A model generated the notes under the pieces. It made no database searches, was not told the DNA's origin, and saw only the letters and a program-made list of their open reading frames with translations. A program made the position numbers and the translations under genes. This document shows positions 16,711-25,293 of a stretch of DNA of 64,000 bases, piece by piece; the stretch's first letter is position 1; the number at the start of each line of letters is the position of its first letter. The stretch comes from Duganella sp. CF517 (GTDB taxonomy: Bacteria; Pseudomonadota; Gammaproteobacteria; Burkholderiales; Burkholderiaceae_D). The stretch spans positions 310,001-374,000 of the forward strand of contig NZ_FODC01000005.1 in the NCBI RefSeq assembly GCF_900110275.1. Direction: 5' to 3'.

Positions 16711-17106
16711 TTAATTCGCGACTTGCATAACCGCGCGTGCGATACCGTCATGGATTTCCAAAACGCGGGGAGCGCTTTTACCGAAACTCATTTTGTAGCA
16801 GACCTGCCCGTCTTTCCAGGCGGTCGGCAATACCATCAATAATTGGAAGGCGCTCGGGTCTTCATCCTTGCATGGGAAGATCGTCGGCGTACCGGCAAGC
16901 ACGATGGCCTGCATCGGCTGGTCGCCGTCGATTTCCACGTGATGCCCGCGCACCGAGATGGCCTTGCTCGCGCCGGAGAAGTCGTCCAGCTGAACGTGGC
17001 CGACAACGCTATCGTTACGGCCGTCGACGACCAGATTCAGGCGCAAGGTCGGACCGCCATCGACGGCGCTGTTGACTTCATAAACGGCGGTAAACAATTG
17101 ACTCAT
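16711..17106 (-). CDS. Small beta-rich protein, possibly DUF1842
   Basis: 131 residues, MSQLFTAVYEVNSAVDGGPT start, no signal peptide or membrane helix. Alternating hydrophobic and polar residues (TLRLNLVVDGRNDSVVGHVQL, then DGDQPMQAIVLAGTP, then FQLLMVLPTAWKDGQVCYKM) suggest a beta sandwich. The opening and the phrase GGPTLRLNLVVDGRN recall DUF1842 proteins of Burkholderiales, but I cannot confirm this without a search. GGAG lies 9 bases before ATG 17106. Function unknown. It is a single gene, 140 bases from msrA on the same strand. Confidence 0.7.
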   Translation of the reverse strand: MSQLFTAVYEVNSAVDGGPTLRLNLVVDGRNDSVVGHVQLDDFSGASKAISVRGHHVEIDGDQPMQAIVLAGTPTIFPCKDEDPSAFQLLMVLPTAWKDGQVCYKMSFGKSAPRVLEIHDGIARAVMQVAN

Positions 17107-17246
17107 GATCTATTCTCCAGTTGGACGCAAGTGCATGGACGCACTGTATCGACCAACTGGAAACACCGCCTTCCGGATACCTTCTGACTGTCAACTCTCT
17201 GTTTTTAAACCACTTTTACAAGAACAAAGGGACAGCGCAAGCAGCA

Positions 17247-17741
17247 TCAGCGCTTCGGCAGCCGCCAGTCCGGACGGACATAATGGCAGGTGTAACCGTT
17301 CGGAATGCGCTCCAGGTAATCCTGATGCTCCGGTTCCGCCTCCCAGAACGCCCCCGCCGGCGCCAGCTCGGTCACCACTTTCCCAGGCCACAAACCGGAG
17401 GCATTCACATCGGCGATGGTGTCCTCGGCCGTCGCTTTTTGTTGCTCGTCGACGTAGAAAATAGCCGATCGATAACTCATGCCGACATCATTGCCCTGGC
17501 GATTAGCGGTGCTTGGATCGTGGATCTGGAAAAAGAATTCCAGGATTTGGCGATAGCTGATGACCGACGGATCGAAATTAATCTCGATCGCCTCGGCGTG
17601 CGTGCCGTGATTGCGATAAGTCGCATTGGGCACATCGCCGCCGCTATAACCCACGCGCGTGCTTTCGACGCCGGGCATTTTACGGATCAAATCCTGCATG
17701 CCCCAAAAACAGCCGCCGGCCAGAATTGCTTTCTCAATCAT
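17247..17741 (-). CDS. msrA: Peptide methionine-S-sulfoxide reductase MsrA
   Basis: Repairs methionine-S-sulfoxide in proteins using thioredoxin. The active-site Cys is in AILAGGCFWGMQDLI near residue 12, followed by RVGYSGGDVPNATYRNHGTH, the YxxxG and H-A-E segments (HAEAIEINFDP), and FFQIHDPSTANRQGNDVG; all are diagnostic. About 164 residues is a normal length. The start is a run of four ATG codons (17750, 17747, 17744, 17741). The AAAGGA site directly abuts the first, so the last two are better spaced; 17741 is chosen. Recycling Cys residues expected near the C-terminus are reduced here to the one in GYTCHYVRPDW, so it belongs to a short form. Confidence 0.96.
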   Translation of the reverse strand: MIEKAILAGGCFWGMQDLIRKMPGVESTRVGYSGGDVPNATYRNHGTHAEAIEINFDPSVISYRQILEFFFQIHDPSTANRQGNDVGMSYRSAIFYVDEQQKATAEDTIADVNASGLWPGKVVTELAPAGAFWEAEPEHQDYLERIPNGYTCHYVRPDWRLPKR

Positions 17742-17999
17742 CATCATCATTCCTTTTCGATATTGGATCTTCACCTAAGTTGGTGACGACTATGCAATTA
17801 TTCAAGAAATAGAGCGACTTATACGCACAGTAATGTAAATACCTTGCCTTCGCATACTGGTTTACCTCTATAATCTGGTTCAGGACAGCAATTCTCGTCC
17901 TGCCCGCCGTGCCCAGATTCACCGCACGCGCAATCAAACCCGGCCTGGCCCCAGCCGAAAGACGCAACGCTTCAGTTGCCCACTTTTTCGATCGATATC

Positions 18000-18410
<411 letters not shown>

Positions 18411-18499
18411 CGGCCGCCGCAGGGCAAGTGCCGGCGCGCGGTGGGTGCGCGCAAGGCCATTGCTTTTGTGATACTGTCCTCGTAACGACAGGAGGCCCC

Positions 18500-18688
18500 A
18501 TGATGATAGAACGACGTTCCCGACCCGACCGCGCCAAGGCCATCGCCGTGCACGCCGGCATTGCCATGCTCGACACCGACGGCCGCGAAGCCGCCGCAAT
18601 TTTCCTGGAAGACGCCGGCGTGCCGCTGCCGGTCATCGCCCGCGTACTCAACGAGCCCGACAAGCGCCGCGCCGCCGACAAGCTGTAA
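18500..18688 (+). CDS. Small conserved-type hypothetical protein
   Basis: 62 residues starting MMIERRSRPDRAKAIAVHAG. A strong ribosome site (AGGAGG) lies 5-6 bases upstream of ATG 18500, which makes translation likely. It has a basic N-terminus and a helical body in which EAAAIFLEDAGVPLPVIARV resembles a helix-turn-helix-like pair of helices, then a basic end. No known domain is recognised and the function is unknown. A second ATG directly follows the first. Confidence 0.65.
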   Translation: MMIERRSRPDRAKAIAVHAGIAMLDTDGREAAAIFLEDAGVPLPVIARVLNEPDKRRAADKL

Positions 18689-18799
18689 GCGGGGACCGGC
18701 GACCGCCAGCCCCCGAGCCCATCCAAACCCCGCCGGGCGGATTAGCGAAGCGTCATCGGCCATGCGAGCGCCACCGCCGGCTCGAGGCCGGTCACGCGA

Positions 18800-19489
18800 T
18801 TACTTATCCCCCACCAACTGCACCGCATCGATAACCTTGTAATCGTGCTGCAAGTTGTTAGCGTAAGTCACCTTCAAAGCCTTCGCCTTGTAAGCGGTCT
18901 TGGTAAAAGTCTTCACGAACCACGTACGGTTCCCGCGATTGTCTTTCTTCACATCGCTCACACCTTCCCACACGGTGTTCCACTTGCCGTCGGTATCCTG
19001 CAGCTCCACCTTATTGACCGCCTCCACGCCCTGCCCGCTCGGCAGCACGATGCGCACCTCGGTCGCGTTGACCGGCGTCGCGAAAGTGGCCTCCAGCCAA
19101 TCGAAACCTTGATCGATATGGTTGTTGGTCCACGTGCTGCCATCGCTAGGACCGACAGCGTTCTTGGCCAGATTCGAATCGGAAGGCGTCTTGCCATCCT
19201 GATCGCCAAAAACCGAGCTCGCCTTGGCCTCGCTCGCCCACTGCGCGCGCTGATCGTTGATGTACTTATCTTCCATCACGCCGTAGGCCAACTGTGCCTG
19301 CTTCTTGGCCATCTCGCGCTGTTCGTCGGTCTGCTCGGCCGCCGGGACCTTGCCCGCGGCGGCAGGGTCGGGCGCGGTGACTGGTACTGGCGCGGCGACG
19401 ACCGGCGCTTCCTCGACCTTCTCATGCTTTTTGCATGCCGCGAGTGCTGCGGCCACGATCATCGCGCCTATGATGGCATTGCGTTTCAT
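18800..19489 (-). CDS. Lipoprotein with galactose-binding-like (discoidin-type) domain
   Basis: 229 residues. The signal sequence MKRNAIIGAMIVAAALAACK ends in lipobox LAAC with Lys-Lys after the Cys, suggesting outer-membrane anchoring. A Pro/Ala/Val-rich spacer (APVVAAPVPVTAPDPAAAG) and a helical stretch lead to a domain from ~85 that looks like an F5/8 type C fold (ASSVFGDQ, WTNNHIDQGFDWLEATFATP, then VRIVLPSGQGVEAVNKVELQ, and a final KVIDAVQLVG strand). Such domains bind sugars or membranes; the ligand here is unknown. AGGGAG precedes ATG 19489. It ends facing the small gene at 18500-18688. Confidence 0.8.
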   Translation of the reverse strand: MKRNAIIGAMIVAAALAACKKHEKVEEAPVVAAPVPVTAPDPAAAGKVPAAEQTDEQREMAKKQAQLAYGVMEDKYINDQRAQWASEAKASSVFGDQDGKTPSDSNLAKNAVGPSDGSTWTNNHIDQGFDWLEATFATPVNATEVRIVLPSGQGVEAVNKVELQDTDGKWNTVWEGVSDVKKDNRGNRTWFVKTFTKTAYKAKALKVTYANNLQHDYKVIDAVQLVGDK

Positions 19490-19633
19490 CCGGTATTCTC
19501 CCTAGTGAAGTAAGTTATCAAAATGATCTTACATTATTTGTGCGTTTTTGAGCGCACTTAACACTAGCTGTTTGGAAGCGGCTGCGCGCAGCGCAAATTT
19601 GGACGGATGCGGCATTGTCGGAATGCGTACCCG

Positions 19634-20026
19634 CTATTTGACGCGATACAGCGCGCACAACTTGTTGCCGTCCGGATCGCGGACATAGGCCAGGTGCATC
19701 GCCCCCAAGCTTCCATCGCGCAGGCCCGGCGGCTCCTCGCATGACTTGCCGCCATGCGCGACCGCGACGTCGTGAAACTCCCTCACCTGCTCGGGAGAGT
19801 TACATTTAAAACCAATCGTACCGCCGTTCGCGCAACTCGCCTGCTCGCCATTGAGCGGCTGGGTAATAGCGAAGGTATTTCCTTCGTGTCGATAAAAAAG
19901 CCGCTCATGGCCGGCAGCCGCCGTGTTGCGGAACGGCTCCCCCGCGCCCAGCACGCCGAGCACGGCGTCGTAAAACCGTTTGGAGCGTTCGATATCGTTC
20001 GAACCGATCATCACATGACTGAACAT
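19634..20026 (-). CDS. VOC-superfamily (glyoxalase/bleomycin-resistance-like) protein
   Basis: 130 residues, MFSHVMIGSNDIERSKRFYDAVLGVLG start typical of small VOC proteins. The fold is two beta-alpha-beta-beta-beta units: the first has His 4 and Glu-containing strands, the second SPEQVREFHDVAVAHGG and AYVRDPDGNKLCAL. Members bind a divalent metal and act as glyoxalase-, dioxygenase- or antibiotic-binding proteins; the activity of this one cannot be read. AAAGGA precedes ATG 20026. A longer frame reaching back to 20647 only antisenses the regulator gene and is rejected. Confidence 0.9.
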   Translation of the reverse strand: MFSHVMIGSNDIERSKRFYDAVLGVLGAGEPFRNTAAAGHERLFYRHEGNTFAITQPLNGEQASCANGGTIGFKCNSPEQVREFHDVAVAHGGKSCEEPPGLRDGSLGAMHLAYVRDPDGNKLCALYRVK

Positions 20027-20128
20027 TTTCTTGTCCTTTAGTCTATTGAAGCCGAGTGGCGATGCGCCGCAACCAGTGTAACGCCATCGATTCGGCGAAA
20101 TCAATCGCGGCGCGTGTATGCTTCCGCC

Positions 20129-21349
20129 ATGGACTCCCTGATCGCCGCCTCCGCGCGGGCCCTTGCCGCCGGCGATGCCCTCGGCGCCCTCAAGCATGTC
20201 GCCTTGCGCGACGACCCGGCGGCGCTGGCCTTGCGCGGCATCGCCATGGCCCAGCTCGGCGAACATCCGCGCGCGCGCGAACTGCTCAAGCGCGCCGCCC
20301 GTGGCTTCGGCGCGCACGAGCAACTGGCGCGCGCCCGCTGCGTGGTGGCCGAGGCCGAAGTGGCGCTGGCCGTGCGCGATTTCAGCGACTCGCCGCGCAC
20401 GCTGGCCTCCGCGCTGGCCACGCTGGAAGCCCACGCCGACCACCCCAACGCCATGCAGGCGCGACTCATCGCGGTGCGCAAGCTGTTGCTGCTGGGCCGC
20501 CTCGACGAGGCGCAAGCGCAACTGTCCCGGTTGAACGGGCGCCCGCTGCCGCCGGCACTGGCGGCCGTCGCCGAGCTGGCGTCGGCGGAACTGGGGCTGC
20601 GCTCGCTGGACATCGCGCCCGCGCGCGCCGCGCTGGGCCGCGCGCACGCGGCGGCCGAACGCGCCCGCGTCCCGGCCCTGGTCGCCGAAGTGGAGGAAGC
20701 GCGCGGCGCGCTAGCGCACCCGGCGGCGCGGCGCCTGTCCAACGGCCAGACGCAAGCGCTGCGGCTGGAGGAAGTCGCCGACCTGCTCGATTCCGGGGTG
20801 CTGGTGGTCGACGCCTGCCGCCGTGGCATCGGCACCGATACCCATTGGCGGGCGCTGGCCCGCCGTCCCGTGTTGTTCGCCCTGGCGCGCGCGCTGGCCG
20901 AAGCCTGGCCCGACGCCGTCGACCGCGAGGCACTGATCGCCGGCGCCTTCAACACCCGCCAACCGGACGACACCCACCGCGCCCGGCTGCGGGTCGAAAT
21001 CGGCCGCCTGCGCGCGCTGATCACGCCGCTGGCGCGGCTCGACGCGACGGCGCGCGGCTTCGCGCTGCGGCCGCTGGACGGACGCGACGTGGCGCTACTG
21101 GCGCCGCCCATCGACGGCGACCAGGGCGCGCTGGTCGCGCTGCTATCCGACGGCGCCGCCTGGTCGACCTCGGCGCTGGCGTTGGCGCTCAACGCCAGCC
21201 AGCGCACCGTGCAGCGCGCGCTGGCCGATCTGGCGGCCCAAGGCCGGGCGCGCTGCATCGGCCGCGCCCGCACCCAGCGCTGGCTGGCGCCGCCGCTGGC
21301 CGGATACACGACAATCTTGTTACTCCCCGCCGCCACGCAGATGGCATAA
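20129..21349 (+). CDS. Putative transcriptional regulator, helical-repeat plus winged-helix
   Basis: 406 residues, strongly helical and rich in Ala, Leu and Arg. The N-terminal two thirds look like TPR/SEL1-like repeats (ALALRGIAMAQLGEHPRARE, LLLLGRLDEAQAQLSRLNG). The C-terminal part has a likely DNA-binding helix-turn-helix, SALALALNASQRTVQRALAD then LAAQGRARCIG, preceded by a degenerate winged-helix-like region (ALIAGAFNTRQPDDTHRARL, RVEIGRLRAL). The adjacent downstream pair (beta-propeller and DUF899) is on the same strand, 45 bases away, so it is probably their regulator. ATG 20129 is used; a GTG at 20114 is possible. Neither has a strong ribosome site. Confidence 0.75.
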   Translation: MDSLIAASARALAAGDALGALKHVALRDDPAALALRGIAMAQLGEHPRARELLKRAARGFGAHEQLARARCVVAEAEVALAVRDFSDSPRTLASALATLEAHADHPNAMQARLIAVRKLLLLGRLDEAQAQLSRLNGRPLPPALAAVAELASAELGLRSLDIAPARAALGRAHAAAERARVPALVAEVEEARGALAHPAARRLSNGQTQALRLEEVADLLDSGVLVVDACRRGIGTDTHWRALARRPVLFALARALAEAWPDAVDREALIAGAFNTRQPDDTHRARLRVEIGRLRALITPLARLDATARGFALRPLDGRDVALLAPPIDGDQGALVALLSDGAAWSTSALALALNASQRTVQRALADLAAQGRARCIGRARTQRWLAPPLAGYTTILLLPAATQMA

Positions 21350-21394
21350 AGTGCCGTTGCGGCGCCGATCCCGGCGCCTCCACAGGAGATGACC

Positions 21395-22066
21395 ATGACC
21401 AGCAAACCCAGCCAACCCGCCGAACCGGCGCCGCGCGCGGCCGAGATCGTGCGCGAATACGGCCCCTTCCCCGACACCGACAAGGTGAACGGCGTCACCC
21501 ACGACGGCAAGCGCATCTGGGCCGCCACCGGCAAACGCCTGATCGCCTTCGACCCGGCCAGCGGCGACCCGACCGACTCGCTGTCCTGCCCCTGCGACGC
21601 CGGCACCGCCTTCGATGGCACGCACCTGTACCAGATCGCCGAGCGGCGCATCGACAAGATCGATCCCGCCAGCGGCAAGGTGGTGGCATCGATCCCGGCG
21701 CCCGGCGACGGCAACGACTCCGGCATGGCGTGGGCCGAGGGCAGCCTGTGGGTCGGCCAGTACCGCGACCGCAAGATCCACCAGATCGACCCAGCCACCG
21801 GCAAGATCCTGCGCACCATCGAATCGAAGCGCTTCGTCACCGGCGTGACCTGGGTCGACGGCCAGCTGTGGCACGGCACCTGGGAAGGCGACGAGAGCGA
21901 ACTGGTGCACGTCGACCCGGCCAGCGGCGCCGTGCTCGAGCGGCTGGGCATGCCGCCCGGCACCGGCATCAGCGGGCTGGAATCCGATGGCGGCGACCTG
22001 TTCTACGCCGGCGGCGGCGCCAGCGGCAAGGTGCGCGCCGTGCGCCGCACGCAATCCTCACGTTAA
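21395..22066 (+). CDS. Beta-propeller protein (YncE / glutaminyl cyclotransferase-like)
   Basis: 223 residues without signal peptide. Four or five repeats of a ~45-residue unit built around LIAFDPASGDP, RIDKIDPASGKVV, KIHQIDPATGKIL and LVHVDPASGAVLE, each with a following Trp/Gly-rich strand (GMAWAEGSLWVGQY, GVTWVDGQLWHGTW). This is the pattern of YncE/NHL-type and plant-type cyclotransferase-like propellers. The catalytic function, if any, is unknown. AGGAG at 21384-21388 is 6 bases before ATG 21395 and would overlap an earlier ATG at 21389, so 21395 is the start. It precedes the DUF899 gene by 21 bases and probably shares its transcript. Confidence 0.85.
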   Translation: MTSKPSQPAEPAPRAAEIVREYGPFPDTDKVNGVTHDGKRIWAATGKRLIAFDPASGDPTDSLSCPCDAGTAFDGTHLYQIAERRIDKIDPASGKVVASIPAPGDGNDSGMAWAEGSLWVGQYRDRKIHQIDPATGKILRTIESKRFVTGVTWVDGQLWHGTWEGDESELVHVDPASGAVLERLGMPPGTGISGLESDGGDLFYAGGGASGKVRAVRRTQSSR

Positions 22067-22087
22067 CCAACTTCCAGGGAGCAGAGC

Positions 22088-22843
22088 ATGAACGCACTAC
22101 GGCATCCCGTCGTGTCGGCGGAACAATGGCTGGCGCACCGCAAGGCGCTGCTGGCGCGCGAAAAGGAATTGACGCATTTGAAGGATCAGGTCGCCCGCGA
22201 ACGCCGCGCGCTGCCCTGGGTCCGCATCGACAAGCACTACGTGTTCGACACGCCGTCCGGCCCGCGCACCTTGGCGGAGCTATTCGAAGGCCGCCGCCAA
22301 CTGGTGTTGCAACACTTCATGTACACGCCGGGCGCCGAACAAGGCTGCAAGAGCTGCTCGTACATGGCCGATCACACGGACGGTGCGCTGGCGCATCTGG
22401 CGCAGCGCGACACGACGGTGGTGGCGGTCTCGCGCGCGCCGTTGGCCGATCTGGAGCGCATGCGCACGCGGATGGGCTGGCGCTTCGCGTGGGTGTCGTC
22501 GGGCGAGAGCGAATTCAACTACGACTTCCACGTCAGCTTCACGCCGGAGGAGATGGCCGACGGCACGGTCTATTACAACTATGTGCGGCAGCCGTTCCCG
22601 CATCCGGACGCACCGGGCGTGAGCGTGTTCTACAAGGACGACGCGGGACAGGTCTACCTGACCTACTCGACCTACGGGCGCGGGGTAGAAGTGATGATGC
22701 ATACCTATAACTTGCTCGACTTGACGCCGCTGGGGCGCAACGAAGACGGCCTGTCGTATCCGATGGAATGGGTGCGCCACCATGACCGTTATGAGACGGC
22801 GCCGGTGGCGGCGGCAGCTTCGTGCTGCGGGGCGGGCGCTTGA
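22088..22843 (+). CDS. DUF899 family thioredoxin-like protein
   Basis: 251 residues. The opening WLAHRKALLAREKELTHLKD, then ARERRALPWVRIDKHYVFDT, is the family signature, and the middle has a thioredoxin-like fold with CKSC in AEQGCKSCSYMADH (residues ~80-86). DUF899 proteins are predicted dithiol-disulfide or peroxiredoxin-like enzymes; no reaction has been assigned with certainty. Later motifs: FAWVSSGESEFNYDFHVSF, VSVFYKDDAGQVYLTYSTYG and HTYNLLDLTPLGRNE, all well conserved in the family. A Cys-Cys pair (ASCCGAGA) ends the protein. Good ribosome site (GGGAGCAGAG). Confidence 0.92.
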   Translation: MNALRHPVVSAEQWLAHRKALLAREKELTHLKDQVARERRALPWVRIDKHYVFDTPSGPRTLAELFEGRRQLVLQHFMYTPGAEQGCKSCSYMADHTDGALAHLAQRDTTVVAVSRAPLADLERMRTRMGWRFAWVSSGESEFNYDFHVSFTPEEMADGTVYYNYVRQPFPHPDAPGVSVFYKDDAGQVYLTYSTYGRGVEVMMHTYNLLDLTPLGRNEDGLSYPMEWVRHHDRYETAPVAAAASCCGAGA

Positions 22844-22859
22844 GGCGGAGAGCGGCATC

Positions 22860-23438
22860 GTGTCCGGCTGGCTTCCATGGCTGGCGGTCGCCGGGGTCGG
22901 CGCCCTGCACGGGCTGAATCCCGCGACCGGCTGGATGTTCGCAGTCGCGCGCGGCGTGCGGGCGCGCGACTGCGGACAGGCGCTGCGGGCGTTGGTGCCG
23001 ATTGCGGTCGGGCATGCGGCATCTGTGGCGCTGGTGGCGGCTGCGGTGTCGTCGGGGCTGGTGATGGATCGCGCGATGCTCTGGTGGTTGGCGGCCGGGC
23101 TGTTGGCCGGCATCGTTGTGCATCAGCTGTGGCGCTTCATGGGCCGGCGTCGGCGCCCGCCCGGCGGCCCTGCGGCGCTGGCGTTATGGTCGCTGATGAT
23201 ATCGACGGCGCATGGTTCGGGGCTGATGCTGGTGCCGGCGCTGATCCCGCTATGCCTGTCCGACACGCCGGCGCGGGAAATCAGCGCCAGCGGCTCCATG
23301 GTCATGGCGCTGGCCGCAATCTGCGTCCACACCGCCGCCATGCTCGCGGTCACGGGCGCGATCGCCGTGGTAGCCTGTCATGGCATCAATCCCAAGTGGC
23401 GGGGTCGGAACGCCACGATCCGCGCCTCCGCAAAGTGA
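22860..23438 (+). CDS. Inner-membrane protein with His motifs, unknown function
   Basis: About 192 residues and five or six hydrophobic helices. Motifs HGLNPATGW (first helix end), GHAASVALVAAAVSSGLV and STAHGSGLMLVPALIPLCL resemble, at motif level, metal or small-molecule transporters of the NiCoT/HupE/UreH kind, but I would not assign a substrate. GTG 22860 preceded by GGAG is the best start. An ATG at 22782 in frame would overlap the DUF899 gene by 62 bases and add a basic stretch of Arg residues. It is close behind the DUF899 gene and 10 bases before the next one, so likely in the same transcript. Confidence 0.7.
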   Translation: MSGWLPWLAVAGVGALHGLNPATGWMFAVARGVRARDCGQALRALVPIAVGHAASVALVAAAVSSGLVMDRAMLWWLAAGLLAGIVVHQLWRFMGRRRRPPGGPAALALWSLMISTAHGSGLMLVPALIPLCLSDTPAREISASGSMVMALAAICVHTAAMLAVTGAIAVVACHGINPKWRGRNATIRASAK

Positions 23439-23448
23439 AGGAATCCAC

Positions 23449-23904
23449 ATGCGAATTTCAAATCTCATCGTCTTGACCGGCGCGCTTGCGCTGCCGATCT
23501 TTTCCGAAAATGTCTGGGCGACTGAACTTGAAAGCGAGCAGGCCGCTCTCGAAGAATGCGGCGCTTATTCGCAAGCCGGAATGCGGGAATGTCTGGCGCA
23601 GAAATCCCGTGAAAGCGGCGCAGCACTGAGGCGCGCGGAAGAGCAAGCGATCGCCGCGCTTTCAACATGGGACGAGGATGCGAAATTCATCCACCTTGCG
23701 AAGCAAAAGCTGCGGGCGTCCAGTAAAGCGTACGAGCGATACCGCGATGCGCAGTGCGCCTTCGCCGCCTCGCTTGGCGGCGGCGCCATCGGTAATGCGC
23801 TGGAAATGCGGCGCCTTTCCTGCCAGGTCGGGTTGAATAATGCGCGCTCGAAGCAACTCAATACTGACTTGGCGGCGCTGCCCTCGCTAAAATCCGTGAA
23901 ATGA
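23449..23904 (+). CDS. LprI-type (DUF1311) secreted protein
   Basis: 151 residues. The signal peptide is MRISNLIVLTGALALPIFSENVWA. The mature part contains the LprI pattern of spaced Cys residues: EECGAYSQAGMRECL, then a helix of DEDAKFIHLAKQKLRASSKAY, then RYRDAQCAFAASLGGGAIGN, and the final MRRLSCQVGLNNARSKQL. In mycobacteria, LprI inhibits lysozyme; other family members are periplasmic proteins of unknown role. AAGGAA lies upstream of ATG 23449. The longer frame at 23380 lacks support. Last gene of the 20-24 kb unit. Confidence 0.85.
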   Translation: MRISNLIVLTGALALPIFSENVWATELESEQAALEECGAYSQAGMRECLAQKSRESGAALRRAEEQAIAALSTWDEDAKFIHLAKQKLRASSKAYERYRDAQCAFAASLGGGAIGNALEMRRLSCQVGLNNARSKQLNTDLAALPSLKSVK

Positions 23905-24205
23905 TCGGTGGAAAAATGAACTTTTCCGAAATTACCAATTTAGCACCAAGGATATTATGATCAGCTCGCCCCTAATATTCGCCGCGCCGACGCTACGGAT
24001 CACTCACATATCGCTTCTCGGACAACTGACTAGACCAAGCCATATTTTGAAAAATGAGGCATCGCGAAGTCAATGAATTCAGGCTCGCTAGACCAAGGTC
24101 TGTCGATCGGAGACCAGCTCATCCATACAGTGAAAAATCGAACTTATAGCTTTCGCCGCCAGGAACGGGATATGGTCGTGCCCTAATGTCAGACTTCCAT
24201 GCCTA
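23905..24205. other. 301-bp AT-richer intergenic region with short direct repeat
   Basis: No coding frame or clear promoter is seen. A 10-base direct repeat CTAGACCAAG occurs at 24030-24039 and 24088-24097. The composition becomes visibly less GC-rich at this point, in step with the accessory genes that follow. Confidence 0.5.
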
Positions 24206-25015
24206 CTAGGTAGAACGTATTGCGAGCCTGACATATTGAATATTCAAGGTAATCGCCTCGCTATACCGTAGCACAAACGAATCGCCGTCCACATCGTAAA
24301 ATCGAACAGGCTCGATGATCGCTTCAACTTCCTCGCTTGCGCTTGCAGTCAGTTTGTCTCGTGATAGCGGACGACGCGCGACGTTCTGCAATACAAGGCG
24401 GTCGAGTTGCCCCTCAGAATCAACATAAAATTCATCGAGCACCCCCACGTAGAGTACTGCTTCTTTTCCAACCTCGACAATTGCCGAAATCAGAATCATA
24501 TCGGGAGCTTCGTCTTCGGCAAAGTCTGCCCCGGTCAATAAATAGTACCAAGGCGCTTTGTGAAAGCGAAATATGTAGTTGAAGCGCGACGCGGAGCGAT
24601 CAAGCCTGTATTTCGTAATAATTGCTCGCAATGCCATGGGAAAGACGAATGCGGCGATTAAAAGGCTCGAGAAATAAGAGGTAACCCACCAGAAGCTTGC
24701 GGCAAAAGCAGCGGCGGCGCCTTCGTGCACGGTTACCGCGCCAGACAGCAACTTCAACAGAACCAGCGGCTGAAAGGTTTGGCCCGCGATGACGTTAGCA
24801 AGACCTAGCCACACGCAGTGAACCAGCACCGACCATACAACCGCCTCGGCCACTACTTCGCCAAAAGGTGAAAAATCAAGCGAAGTTCGTTCTACACGCT
24901 TCAGCCGAGTGCGAAGAATAAATCCAGGAAGTAGCACGAAGAAGATAACGATGGCGGGAAGCGCAACGTTCACGGCTTTGTCAGTCAGCTTTTGCCTTAG
25001 GGACGACAGTAGCAC
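24206..25015 (-). CDS. Membrane protein of unknown function with cytoplasmic C-terminal domain
   Basis: 269 residues with GTG start at 25015 (GTG 24976 is also possible, 4 bases behind the stop of the upstream gene). Three to four hydrophobic helices occupy the first ~130 residues (ALPAIVIFFVLLPGFILRTR, VVWSVLVHCVWLGLANVI, then YFSSLLIAAFVFPMALRAI), followed by a soluble part with FRFHKAPWYYLLTGADFAED and VLYVGVLDEFYVDSEGQLDR, then strands. I do not recognise the family. Layout recalls DUF6338-like membrane proteins seen in accessory regions. Composition and codon use are less GC-rich than the core genes. It overlaps the 65-residue gene upstream by 35 bases if the longer start is used, so the two are one unit. 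Confidence 0.65.
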   Translation of the reverse strand: MLLSSLRQKLTDKAVNVALPAIVIFFVLLPGFILRTRLKRVERTSLDFSPFGEVVAEAVVWSVLVHCVWLGLANVIAGQTFQPLVLLKLLSGAVTVHEGAAAAFAASFWWVTSYFSSLLIAAFVFPMALRAIITKYRLDRSASRFNYIFRFHKAPWYYLLTGADFAEDEAPDMILISAIVEVGKEAVLYVGVLDEFYVDSEGQLDRLVLQNVARRPLSRDKLTASASEEVEAIIEPVRFYDVDGDSFVLRYSEAITLNIQYVRLAIRST

Positions 25016-25178
25016 TAACAGTCACCGCAGTGCTGCCCCGGCGAACATGTATCCGACTAGACTCCGCGTCAAGCGAAGGCGATTTGGAACGATTGCTCAC
25101 CAAAAAACGACGCAGCTCGTTGCGAGCTTGTTCGTCTGCAAGCAGATCTTTCGCTAGCTGGCTTTTGAGTGCTTTCAT
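24981..25178 (-). CDS. 65-residue basic protein of unknown function
   Basis: MKALKSQLAKDLLADEQARN start, Lys/Arg-rich, then SRIHVRRGSTAVTVSATVV and a short end. No domain recognised. Upstream of, and overlapping, the membrane protein gene on the same strand, so probably cotranscribed. The ribosome site is weak. Its promoter would lie between 25179 and the terminator at 25246-25278. Confidence 0.55.
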   Translation of the reverse strand: MKALKSQLAKDLLADEQARNELRRFLVSNRSKSPSLDAESSRIHVRRGSTAVTVSATVVPKAKAD

Positions 25179-25245
25179 CGCTTGACTATGCCATAACTGA
25201 CAGGCAAAAGCACGCAGTTCATCGTGCCGTTCGCACCGTAGAAGC

Positions 25246-25278
25246 AGAAAACCCGCGCCTTCTTGCGAAGGCGCGGGT
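25246..25278 (-). terminator. Strong intrinsic terminator at the probable left end of the island
   Basis: Perfect 12-bp stem with a 4-base loop (25251-25278), followed on the minus strand by TTTTCTG. It stands next to a degenerate tRNA 3' end at 25294-25313, in the same relative order as the tRNA-Thr and its terminator at 31181-31326. It may be the original terminator of the tRNA operon. Confidence 0.75.
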
Positions 25279-25293
25279 CTCTGTCACTACCTG

